A stretch of 39,615 nt of DNA from the NCBI GenBank assembly GCA_030533325.1, contig JAUNJJ010000023.1, positions 1 through 39,615 of the forward strand. The letters run 5' to 3'. The first letter of the stretch is position 1; each line of letters starts with the position of its first letter. Made by a program: the position numbers and the translations under genes. The notes below the pieces were generated by a model, which worked only from the letters and a program-made list of their open reading frames with translations, did not search any database and had not been told where the DNA came from. Source of the DNA: Oscillospiraceae bacterium (lineage in GTDB: Bacteria > Bacillota > Clostridia > Oscillospirales > Ruminococcaceae). Of this stretch, positions 8,318 through 14,860 are shown one piece after another.

Positions 8318-8986
8318 ATGAAAACGGAAGCCACGTTTTTAAAAAATGAATTTATAGATGCTTTTTTATCAGAACAACTGGACGCAGAACAGCCTTTAAT
8401 ATCAAAGAAAGAAAGCAGGAATGCATATAGTGTCGAAAGAAACTATGTTAATTCTAAAGCATATCACGATAAATTCGAATCGTTACCTGTAAATAAAGAT
8501 GTACAACAGTCGTTGTATATTCAGGCTGGACGTTTACTGGAATTTGTTGATGGTCAGGAACAGGAAAGACTTATTGCAGTAAATGCTCGTACTGGTGAAT
8601 TTATAGTAGATAATTTTAATAGAGAAGGAAGTATAAGAGGCACCGGTTTTAATGAGGTAGAAGCAGAAAAATTATTGAAATGCAAAGACAGTATTGTTTT
8701 ACTTCACAATCATTCTCTTAATGGCAGACCATCAGCGCAGGATTTAATTACTTATCTGAATGAGGATATAGTAAGAATATCACTAATTATATGCCATGAC
8801 GGAACGGTTTATGGGATATACGAAGTTAAACCTGAATTTAAAATTTATTATGAAAAAATACTTGATTTTGAAAGACAAAGGACATCAGATATAGATGAAG
8901 CCAAACGAATGGCAGCAACTATGATGTATCAGTTAAATGAAAAACTTGGTGACAGGCACAAGCTATTTATGATAAAAAAATTGTAG
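8318..8986 (+). CDS. JAMM/MPN-like (RadC-type) putative metalloprotease, 222 aa
   Basis: Residues 125-160 read IVLLHNHSLNGRPSAQD followed by a strand pair (RISLIICHDGTVYGIYEV). HNH at 130-132, Ser139 and Asp142 match the zinc-binding HxH...SxxD signature of JAMM and RadC-like domains, with one residue less than usual between the last His and the Ser. TGEFIVDNF (92-100) could supply the upstream catalytic Glu. Residues 1-70 are charged, helical and unrecognised. No signal peptide or membrane helix is present. JAMM enzymes cut isopeptide or peptide bonds, while RadC itself has no settled activity, so the substrate is unknown. A 42-codon gene follows 12 bases after the stop, sharing its promoter. 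The start is ATG at 8318 with GGAGATATAGGA upstream. It could instead be a phage-derived structural or processing protein. Confidence 0.6.
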   Translation: MKTEATFLKNEFIDAFLSEQLDAEQPLISKKESRNAYSVERNYVNSKAYHDKFESLPVNKDVQQSLYIQAGRLLEFVDGQEQERLIAVNARTGEFIVDNFNREGSIRGTGFNEVEAEKLLKCKDSIVLLHNHSLNGRPSAQDLITYLNEDIVRISLIICHDGTVYGIYEVKPEFKIYYEKILDFERQRTSDIDEAKRMAATMMYQLNEKLGDRHKLFMIKKL

Positions 8987-8998
8987 GAGGGTTTATTT

Positions 8999-9127
8999 AT
9001 GGAGAATAATGAAAATTTAAGATTCTTTATGGATGAGTCATCAGCACCTTATAATGAACACGTTATCACAATTGAAGATAATGACTTTTTAAATGATTTA
9101 GTAAAAGAAATTGAAAAAGCTGATTAA
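8999..9127 (+). CDS. Small acidic protein, 42 aa, partner of the JAMM-like gene
   Basis: An AGGAGG ribosome site (8985-8990) overlaps the stop of the JAMM-like gene and lies eight bases before the ATG, so the pair is almost certainly cotranslated. The product starts MENNENLRFFMDESSAP and ends DFLNDLVKEIEKAD. It is strongly acidic, with an amphipathic C-terminal helix, and has no hydrophobic segment or cysteine. I recognise no family. It could be an inhibitor or antitoxin, an adaptor, or a substrate of the protease. Its reality rests on the ribosome site and tight spacing rather than on homology. Confidence 0.6.
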   Translation: MENNENLRFFMDESSAPYNEHVITIEDNDFLNDLVKEIEKAD

Positions 9128-9195
9128 CAGATATTAATTTGGAATTTGAAGTAAAGAAAATTACCGCATAAGCATAACAGACATAATGAACGAAA

Positions 9196-9227
9196 GCTGT
9201 CAGAGAGAAATCTCTGGCAGTTGTCTT
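9196..9227 (+). terminator. Probable terminator of the JAMM-like operon
   Basis: CTGTCAGAGA (9197-9206) pairs with TCTCTGGCAG (9211-9220) with one G-T pair around a GAAA loop. The following TTGTCTT is only a weak T-tract. Confidence 0.5.
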
Positions 9228-9241
9228 ATTCAGGACAAACA

Positions 9242-9381
9242 GGCTCTTCTGCACCTTCGGCCGATGAATATCCGAATAACACGCCCTCCATGACAGAACC
9301 TGAAAAACACCGGCTAACTGCTGCCGATGGTGAGAAACCCAGGAACAACCGAGAAATGTTACCATCGTGAAATATTTTTTT
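9242..9381. repeat. Intergenic repeat element, copy B
   Basis: 140 bp, same orientation as copy A (8119-8247), with an extra 11 bases between GAATAT and the GACAGAACC block. Pairing is conserved: CCTG (9299-9302) with CAGG (9340-9343) encloses CACC-GGC (9308-9314) paired with GCC (9323-9325) and GGTG (9329-9332). It ends in a T-run at 9375-9381. Together with copy A it flanks the JAMM-like operon on both sides. Confidence 0.7.
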
Positions 9382-9405
9382 GTTTACTGCAATTATGTTT
9401 CCGTA

Positions 9406-9434
9406 TTGATAAAAATCTCAGAAAATGTTATACT
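9406..9434 (+). promoter_or_regulatory. Strong promoter in front of the AAA-ATPase stub
   Basis: TTGATA (9406-9411), a 17-bp spacer and TATACT (9429-9434). Predicted start near 9441, about 30 bases before the ATG at 9470. The only sequence it can serve before the terminator at 9572-9610 is the short reading frame described next. Confidence 0.6.
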
Positions 9435-9571
9435 ATAAAAAATTATTATCACAGAATCGAGGATGAGCTATGGGAACTTACTTCAATCCTTCAAACAAAA
9501 GTTACAGTCAGGCTGTAAACAGAAGAAAAATGTATATCAGTAAGCCATGCCCGCCGTTTTGGAAAATCACA

Positions 9572-9610
9572 GGCTGCCGGAGAAATAATTCCGGCAGCCG
9601 GTTTATTTTT
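9572..9610 (+). terminator. Intrinsic terminator inside the stub frame
   Basis: GGCTGCCGGA (9572-9581) and TCCGGCAGCC (9590-9599) form a perfect 10-bp stem with an eight-base loop, followed after GGTTTA-like spacing by TTTTT at 9606-9610. It would end transcripts from 9441 at about 170 nt. Confidence 0.75.
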
Positions 9611-9619
9611 CAAAATATC

Positions 9620-9646
9620 TGTAACATATCTGTCTCATATGGTGTC
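9620..9646 (+). promoter_or_regulatory. Possible ECF-type promoter of the second sigma operon
   Basis: TGTAAC (9620-9625) and TGTC (9643-9646) lie 17 bp apart. This resembles the TGAAAC / CGTC pattern of Firmicutes ECF promoters and suggests autoregulation. Both elements carry one mismatch, so this is tentative. Confidence 0.3.
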
Positions 9647-9691
9647 ATAGTTTACAGAGGCCTCTGATAAATTCAATGAAAGGAGATGTGT

Positions 9692-10252
9692 ATGGAGGAT
9701 AAGGAAATAATTGAGCTTTTTCTTGGCCGTTCTGAAAATGCAATATGTGAGACTGACAAGAAATACAGATCATTCTGTCGCAGTATAGCTTATAACATTC
9801 TTCATGATCACGGTGAAACTGATGAATGCATAAACGATACATATCTGAAATTATGGAACTCTATTCCGCCTCAGAAACCTGAGAAATTAAATAACTATAT
9901 CGCAAAGATAACGAGAAATGCAGCGCTTTATTTGTACAAAAGGAAACACAGACTAAAGCGCGGCGGTGATATGGTGGAGATCGCTCTTTCAGAAATTGCT
10001 GAATGTGTGGATATGCATAACAATGTCGAAAATAAAACAGAAGAAAAGGAAACAGAGCAGGCGATAACTGAATTTCTTGATGGACTTGACAGTTCAAAAA
10101 GGATAATATTTCTGCTTAGATACTGGTATTTTATGTCTGTAAAGGAAATTGCAAAAAGACAGGAAATATCAGAAGTAAATGTCAGGACATCGCTTCACAG
10201 AACAAGAAAGCAGCTGAAAGAATTTCTTAAGGAAAGGGAAATTTATCAATAA
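9692..10252 (+). CDS. ECF-family RNA polymerase sigma factor (second pair), 186 aa
   Basis: Regions 2 and 4 are both present: KYRSFCRSIAYNILHD and DECINDTYLKLWNSIPP early, and FLDGLDSSKRIIFLLRYWY with VKEIAKRQEISEVNVRTSL near the end. I choose the ATG at 9692 over the one at 9686. AAAGGAG at 9679-9685 is correctly spaced only for 9692, and the resulting MEDKEII start aligns with MDDKTII of the first sigma factor. The anti-sigma gene follows 13 bases later. The promoter is probably the ECF-like one at 9620-9646, with possible read-through from 9406. The two sigma factors share the DExINDTYLK-type block and the LKRGG linker, so they arose by duplication or belong to one expanded ECF group of this lineage. 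Confidence 0.92.
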   Translation: MEDKEIIELFLGRSENAICETDKKYRSFCRSIAYNILHDHGETDECINDTYLKLWNSIPPQKPEKLNNYIAKITRNAALYLYKRKHRLKRGGDMVEIALSEIAECVDMHNNVENKTEEKETEQAITEFLDGLDSSKRIIFLLRYWYFMSVKEIAKRQEISEVNVRTSLHRTRKQLKEFLKEREIYQ

Positions 10253-10265
10253 GGAGTGAGTCGTT

Positions 10266-11870
10266 TTGAAGAATAATGAAAAATTTTTAGATGATCTTGA
10301 AAAAATACCGGACAGATTTCTTGATGAGATAAATAATCCGCAGGTAAAGGAAAGAAAGTTTCAGTGGAGTATACTGGTATCAGTTGCAGCCTGTATAGCA
10401 GCAGTAATTTCTGTTCCGGTTATTATACTGAACAGTAAAAAACCGGAAAGCAGTATCGTTCCTATGACAAGTGAGGTCTCCGAAGTTTCAGTTACGACAT
10501 CGGATAAAGAAACGGAATCAGTATATGATGAAAAAGAAATAAGCGATGTTGATTATGAAATGCAGAACCAGTCTGAGGATATATTTCCTGAACCATTTTT
10601 CAAATTTTATTATTTGACAACTAAAACTTATTCACAAATTACGAAAGAATATTCGTATGACGCAGAAGAAAAATATTTTAGAATAAACTTTCTTAAAGAT
10701 AAGGAATTTGAAAATCAGATTAATCAGGAAATTGCTGAACTGCTGGAATCTATGCCATCAGAATTCAAATATCCTGACTCAGCGCCATCTGCTTTCCACA
10801 CAGGCATTAATTCTGCGGAAATCAATGAAGAAGCGAACGAAAATCCGGAAACAAAAGATATTTTTATTATTCCATGCATAAGAAACGGATATTTCTCTTT
10901 TATGATTGCAGGACGCATAACTGATACCGTAACAGGAATTGAAAGATTTGAACATGCACATTCTTTTATGTACGATCTTGTGGAAAAGAAGAAGGTAAAT
11001 TCATTAAATGAATTTTTCAGCGAAGAAAACGATTCTGAGAAACTGATACAGAAATATACAGAAGAATACGGGCATGAAGGGGAAATAACAGGATTCGCAA
11101 ATTATAATATTATTTACAGCGGTAAAAATGATGAATCTTTCTTTGTTCCTTTGAACATGACATTTGCAGTTGAAAATAATATTCCGTTTACCCGGACACG
11201 TGATTTCAGTGAGATACTTGATGAAGATTTTATCACTGCTGCAGAACAGGAATCAGTTATAAAATGGGGAACAGAAACCATTGTCTGCAACGGTACAGAA
11301 ATATCCTATGACACCCTTGAAAAATCAACGCTTTACCCGGATTCATGGTGTGAAAAACATAACAGAATTAAAAAAGCAGTCATGGAGGATATGGTAAAAA
11401 TATTTGAGGTCAACGGTGGGTTTACCGATACCAACAGGTGCTATATATTCTCTAATCAATGTAATATTTCAGATACACTTCTCGGAAGAAATGTACAAAA
11501 CTTCTATAGAAATCTTTGCATGTATTATTCACCTTCCGTTACCATGTACGATACAGATACAGTGAAAAAAATAAATATTTCAGATATATTTACAGAGGAA
11601 GGAACTGAATACATTTCCGGTCTGTCGGAAGAGAAAAGTTTTGCGGACAAAGAATATTTTATTGATATGCTTAATACTGAACAGATTACATTCCGGTATG
11701 AAAAAAGCACAGTTTCAGATACAGTAAAAATGTTCTTTTCTTATAACAATCAATTAAAGAACCCGGAATCCATTTTAGAAGCGGATATTCCTGCCGAAAT
11801 GATGAACAACAGATATTTCGACTATGAAAAATACTGTGAGTTCCATCAAAATATTAGGTCATATAAATAG
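10266..11870 (+). CDS. Membrane anti-sigma factor with an RsiV-like extracellular region, 534 aa
   Basis: A short cytoplasmic N-terminus contains EKIPDRFLDEI, like the first anti-sigma protein. One membrane helix follows (about 33-56, WSILVSVAACIAAVISVPVIIL), then a Ser/Thr/Glu-rich linker to about 100. The rest is extracellular. Around 190-260 it reads RNGYFSFMIAGRI, HAHSFMYDL and SLNEFFSE, reminiscent of the DUF3298/PdaC-like domain of Bacillus RsiV (a strand series, then Y-x-D-L-x(5)-SLxxLF). The last 200 residues may be a second copy or a related domain. RsiV senses lysozyme by direct binding; whether this protein does is unknown. The start is TTG at 10266 with AAGGAG nine bases upstream. 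The stop abuts the repeat relic at 11870. Confidence 0.6.
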   Translation: MKNNEKFLDDLEKIPDRFLDEINNPQVKERKFQWSILVSVAACIAAVISVPVIILNSKKPESSIVPMTSEVSEVSVTTSDKETESVYDEKEISDVDYEMQNQSEDIFPEPFFKFYYLTTKTYSQITKEYSYDAEEKYFRINFLKDKEFENQINQEIAELLESMPSEFKYPDSAPSAFHTGINSAEINEEANENPETKDIFIIPCIRNGYFSFMIAGRITDTVTGIERFEHAHSFMYDLVEKKKVNSLNEFFSEENDSEKLIQKYTEEYGHEGEITGFANYNIIYSGKNDESFFVPLNMTFAVENNIPFTRTRDFSEILDEDFITAAEQESVIKWGTETIVCNGTEISYDTLEKSTLYPDSWCEKHNRIKKAVMEDMVKIFEVNGGFTDTNRCYIFSNQCNISDTLLGRNVQNFYRNLCMYYSPSVTMYDTDTVKKINISDIFTEEGTEYISGLSEEKSFADKEYFIDMLNTEQITFRYEKSTVSDTVKMFFSYNNQLKNPESILEADIPAEMMNNRYFDYEKYCEFHQNIRSYK

Positions 11871-11911
11871 GCTCCTCTGCCCCTTTATTCATGTAACAAC
11901 CGCAAAATACT
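11870..11911. repeat. Short relic of the intergenic repeat, copy C
   Basis: GGCTCCTCTGCCCCTTT resembles the left end of copies A and B, and GTAACAACCGCAAAATA resembles their right part, with the middle missing. Like copy A it begins at the stop codon of an anti-sigma gene. The match is short, so common origin is likely but not certain. Confidence 0.4.
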
Positions 11912-11953
11912 GATGTATAAAGCAATAAAAATATTTCTTTTTTTACAAACCAC

Positions 11954-11982
11954 TTGCAAACATCACTTAAAAATGATATGAT
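11954..11982 (+). promoter_or_regulatory. Promoter of cellobiose phosphorylase
   Basis: TTGCAA (11954-11959), 17 bp, TATGAT (11977-11982). The start near 11989 gives a leader of about 85 nt that includes GATTG (11995-11999)...CAATC, a weak inverted repeat. A good AAGGAG ribosome site precedes the ATG at 12073. Confidence 0.6.
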
Positions 11983-12072
11983 TAATGTGTATGGATTGTG
12001 TGGTAAAATGCAATCTCTCAGGTAATTTTTTATTTAGCTTTATAATTTTTCAGTAAAAAGGAGAAACATCCA

Positions 12073-14469
12073 ATGAATTTTGGCTATTTTGATCTTAAAA
12101 ACAAAGAATATGTTATCACAAGACCTGATACTCCGGCTCCATGGGTAAACTACCTCGGCTCACCTGAGTACGGCGCAATCATCTCAAACAATGCTGCAGG
12201 CTACAGCTTTGTAAAGTCAGGAGCCAACGGAAGAATTTCAAGATTCAGATTCAACTCAAATATGGCTCTTCCTGGAAGATACATATATATCAGAGACAAC
12301 GATACAAAGGACTACTGGTCAGCATCATGGCAGCCTGTAGGCAAGCCGCTCGACAAATTCAAAACAAAGACAGTTCACGGTACAGCTTACACAGTTATCA
12401 GCTCTGAATACGAAAATATCGCTTCAGAAGTAACATACTACGTTCCGCTCGGAAAAACATACGAAGTATGGAACACAAAGATTACAAACAACGACAGCAA
12501 GCCAAGAAATCTTTCAGCATTCGGATTTATCGAATTCACAAACGAAGACAACTACGAACAGGATCAGGTAAACCTTCAGTACTCTCTCTTCATCTCAAGA
12601 ACAAGCTTTGAAAAGAACAAGATTCTTCAGCACATCAACGAAAATGAAAAGAAGGACGAAACAGGTTCAAACCACAGAGAACGTTTCTTCGGCATGGTAG
12701 GTGCTGAGATTTCAGGTTACTGCGGTAACTTCGACAACTTCATCGGTTCATACAGAACATACTCAAATCCTGTCGCTGTTGAAAACGGCAAATGCGACAA
12801 TACAATGAACTTTAACTCAAACTCATGCGGTGCTCTCCAGTCAGACTTAACTCTTGCTCCTGGTCAGTCTGTAACACTCACATACATTCTCGGACAGGCT
12901 GATGACGTTAAGGCTTCAGCAATAATCGACCAGTACAATGACAGAACTCTCGCTGACAGAGAAGTTGAGGAACTTAAGAGCTACTGGCACAGCAAGCTTG
13001 ACAATTTCCAGGTTGAAACACCAAGTGAGGAATTCAACAACATGATCAATGTGTGGAACTCATACCAGTGCTTCATCACATTTATCTGGTCAAGAGCTGC
13101 ATCATTTGTCTACTGCGGTCTCAGAAACGGATATGGCTACAGAGATACTGTTCAGGATATCCAGGGTATCATTCACCTTGATCCTGAGATGGCTGCGGAC
13201 AAGATTCGTTTCATGCTCTCTGCTCAGGTTGACAACGGCGGCGGTCTCCCGCTCGTTAAGTTTGACCACAACGCAGGTCATGAGGATACACCTGATGACG
13301 CTTCATATGTAAAGGCAACAGGACATCCTTCATACAGAGCTGACGACGCTCTCTGGCTCTTCCCTACAATTGAAAAGTACATCGGCGAAAGCGGAAATAT
13401 TGCATTCCTAGATGAAGTTATAGTATATGCCAACGGCGGCGAAGATACAGTTTATGATCACCTCAAGAGAGCAATTAAGTTCTCAATGGATCATATGGGT
13501 GACCACAATATGCCTGCCGGTCTCCACGCTGACTGGAATGACTGCCTAAGACTCGGCGCAAAGGGCGAAAGTACATTCGTTGCATTCCAGCTTTACTATG
13601 CAATCAACGTTCTCAGAAAATATGCTGAAAGAAAGAACGATACAGAATATATAAGCTACCTCGATAAGATTCAGGCTGATCTTGCAGTTTCACTTGACAA
13701 GTGCTGGGATGAGGACAGATATATCAGAGGAATCCGTGACAACGGTGTTATCGTTGGTGCAAAGAAAGACCCTGAAGCAAATATGTGGCTTAACCCGCAG
13801 AGCTGGGGTATCATCTCAGGCTTCTCATCAAAGGAAAGAGCTGAAAAGTCGATGCAGACTGTTGAAGATATCCTTAGCACACCATACGGCATCAAGCTTC
13901 TTGATCCTCCGTATGCTGATCACCACTTCAACGGTGCTCTTATGCACATATTCAATGCTGACACAAAGGAAAACGGCGGCATCTTCTCACAGCCGCAGGG
14001 ATGGGCTATTCTCGCTGAATCACTTATCGGCCATGGTGACAGAGCATTCAGATACTTTATGAACAGTGCCCCTGCTGCTATGAACGACAAGGCTGAAATC
14101 AGAGTTATCGAACCATATGCACACGGTCAGTTCACAGAATCAAAGCGTTCACCATACGAGGGACGTTCACATGTACACTGGCTCACAGGTACAGCTTCAA
14201 CAGTTATGGTAGGCTGTGTTGAAGGTATCTGCGGTATGCGTCCTGATGCAGACGGTCTCCATATCAACCCTTCAATCCCTTCTGAATGGGACGGCTTCTC
14301 AGTAAAGAAGTTCTTCAGAGGCAAGTGGCTTAACATTAAGGTTGACAACAGCGCTCATGTACAGAGCGGCGTTAAGGAAGTAATCATCAACGGCACAAAG
14401 GCCGAAGGCGATTACGTTCCTGCAGAGGTTCTTAAGAATACAAATGAGATTACAGTTGTAATGGGCTGA
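12073..14469 (+). CDS. cbp: Cellobiose phosphorylase, glycoside hydrolase family 94, 798 aa
   Basis: Cytoplasmic enzyme that splits cellobiose with phosphate into glucose and alpha-glucose 1-phosphate, saving ATP for cellulose degraders. The N-terminal beta-sandwich starts FGYFDLKNKEYVITRPDTP and APWVNYLGSPEYGAIISNN, the hallmark start of GH94 cellobiose phosphorylases. The (alpha/alpha)6 barrel contains YRDTVQDIQG, and HADWNDCLRLG with Asp490 as the general acid, at the same number as in the Cellulomonas enzyme. The C-terminus holds RVIEPYAHGQF and GTASTVMVG. Length matches the family (about 800). No signal peptide. Cellodextrin and laminaribiose phosphorylases are relatives, but the N-terminal sequence and size favour cellobiose. 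It is a one-gene transcript with its own promoter. Its codon choice is more uniform than in the preceding accessory genes, consistent with high expression. Confidence 0.93.
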   Translation: MNFGYFDLKNKEYVITRPDTPAPWVNYLGSPEYGAIISNNAAGYSFVKSGANGRISRFRFNSNMALPGRYIYIRDNDTKDYWSASWQPVGKPLDKFKTKTVHGTAYTVISSEYENIASEVTYYVPLGKTYEVWNTKITNNDSKPRNLSAFGFIEFTNEDNYEQDQVNLQYSLFISRTSFEKNKILQHINENEKKDETGSNHRERFFGMVGAEISGYCGNFDNFIGSYRTYSNPVAVENGKCDNTMNFNSNSCGALQSDLTLAPGQSVTLTYILGQADDVKASAIIDQYNDRTLADREVEELKSYWHSKLDNFQVETPSEEFNNMINVWNSYQCFITFIWSRAASFVYCGLRNGYGYRDTVQDIQGIIHLDPEMAADKIRFMLSAQVDNGGGLPLVKFDHNAGHEDTPDDASYVKATGHPSYRADDALWLFPTIEKYIGESGNIAFLDEVIVYANGGEDTVYDHLKRAIKFSMDHMGDHNMPAGLHADWNDCLRLGAKGESTFVAFQLYYAINVLRKYAERKNDTEYISYLDKIQADLAVSLDKCWDEDRYIRGIRDNGVIVGAKKDPEANMWLNPQSWGIISGFSSKERAEKSMQTVEDILSTPYGIKLLDPPYADHHFNGALMHIFNADTKENGGIFSQPQGWAILAESLIGHGDRAFRYFMNSAPAAMNDKAEIRVIEPYAHGQFTESKRSPYEGRSHVHWLTGTASTVMVGCVEGICGMRPDADGLHINPSIPSEWDGFSVKKFFRGKWLNIKVDNSAHVQSGVKEVIINGTKAEGDYVPAEVLKNTNEITVVMG

Positions 14470-14489
14470 TCTGCAGCTTGATTTTCCGG

Positions 14490-14518
14490 TTGACAAAATT
14501 AGTTTTTTATGATAAAAT
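14490..14518 (+). promoter_or_regulatory. Promoter of the thi operon
   Basis: A perfect TTGACA (14490-14495), 17 bp and TAAAAT (14513-14518). It lies 20 bp after the cellobiose phosphorylase stop and before the leader hairpin at 14553. Confidence 0.65.
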
Positions 14519-14552
14519 AATATCAATTAAATAACTTTAATCTTGCAGCGTC

Positions 14553-14586
14553 AAAGGGGTGCACCACCACGGGTGCATCCCTTTTT
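14553..14586 (+). terminator. Terminator hairpin in the thi leader
   Basis: AAAGGGGTGCACC (14553-14565) pairs with GGTGCATCCCTTT (14572-14584) with one G-T pair and a six-base loop, followed by TTTTT. It lies downstream of the thi promoter and 29 bases before thiS, so it either ends cellobiose phosphorylase read-through or attenuates the thi operon. Confidence 0.75.
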
Positions 14587-14614
14587 CTGCATTTTTTGGA
14601 TAAGGAGTTTTTTT

Positions 14615-14809
14615 ATGATAATAAACGGTAAGGAAGAAGCACTTGAAAAGCCGGTAACAGTAACCGAATATCTCACATCAAAAGGGTATCAGATAAAACG
14701 CATAGCCGTTGAGATAAACGGAGAGATACTGCCAAAATCACAGTATGAAACCAGGCAGTTCTGCGAAAGCGACAAAGTTGAAATCGTAACCTTCATGGGA
14801 GGCGGTTAA
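14615..14809 (+). CDS. thiS: Sulfur carrier protein ThiS, 64 aa
   Basis: A ubiquitin-fold protein that carries sulfur as a C-terminal thiocarboxylate for thiazole synthesis. Residues MIINGKEEALEKPVTVTEY form the first beta hairpin, IKRIAVEINGEILPKSQY is the central core, and the protein ends VEIVTFMGGG with the required Gly-Gly terminus. The size (64) is typical. I start at the ATG at 14615 with AAGGAG eight bases upstream. A longer TTG-started frame from 14543 would translate the terminator hairpin and is unlikely. It is first in the operon, followed 51 bases later by thiG. The activating adenylyltransferase ThiF is not encoded next to it. Confidence 0.93.
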   Translation: MIINGKEEALEKPVTVTEYLTSKGYQIKRIAVEINGEILPKSQYETRQFCESDKVEIVTFMGGG

Positions 14810-14860
14810 TCGCACTTTCACACAAAATTCTGAAAAAACATCACAGAAAGGAAAATAAAT

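Larger units (their letters stand above)
9470..9667 (+). pseudogene. N-terminal stub of an AAA-ATPase-like (PF09820/DUF1703 type) gene
   Basis: The frame opens MGTYFNPSNKSYSQAVN and continues RRKMYISK. From memory this matches the typical start of Clostridial AAA-ATPase-like proteins with a C-terminal PD-(D/E)XK nuclease region (MGTYLNPG..., then a short linker and IYVDK). After about 25 residues the similarity stops, and the frame runs through a perfect terminator hairpin to a TGA at 9665-9667. Full-length relatives have about 500 residues, so this is a remnant or a capture of just the 5' end with promoter (9406-9434) and GAGG ribosome site. An alternative is that the short frame is now a leader peptide controlling read-through into the sigma gene at 9692. 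Confidence 0.5.

Noticed and set aside
7979-9365. Minus-strand frames at 7979-8254 and 9066-9365 that share an IHRPK-QKS peptide
   Set aside because: The shared peptide comes from the repeated DNA element (copies A and B). Neither frame has a ribosome site, and the first runs antisense into the anti-sigma gene.
14525-14614. TPP riboswitch or T-box before thiS
   Set aside because: GGGGTGC...GGGTGC recalls the start of a TPP aptamer, and the AAAGGG/CCCTTT ends recall a T-box terminator. The CTGAGA and second TPP half are missing, and the leader is far too short for a T-box.
14543-14614. N-terminal extension of ThiS from a TTG at 14543
   Set aside because: The extra 24 residues translate the terminator hairpin. 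The ATG at 14615 has a proper ribosome site and matches ThiS starts.
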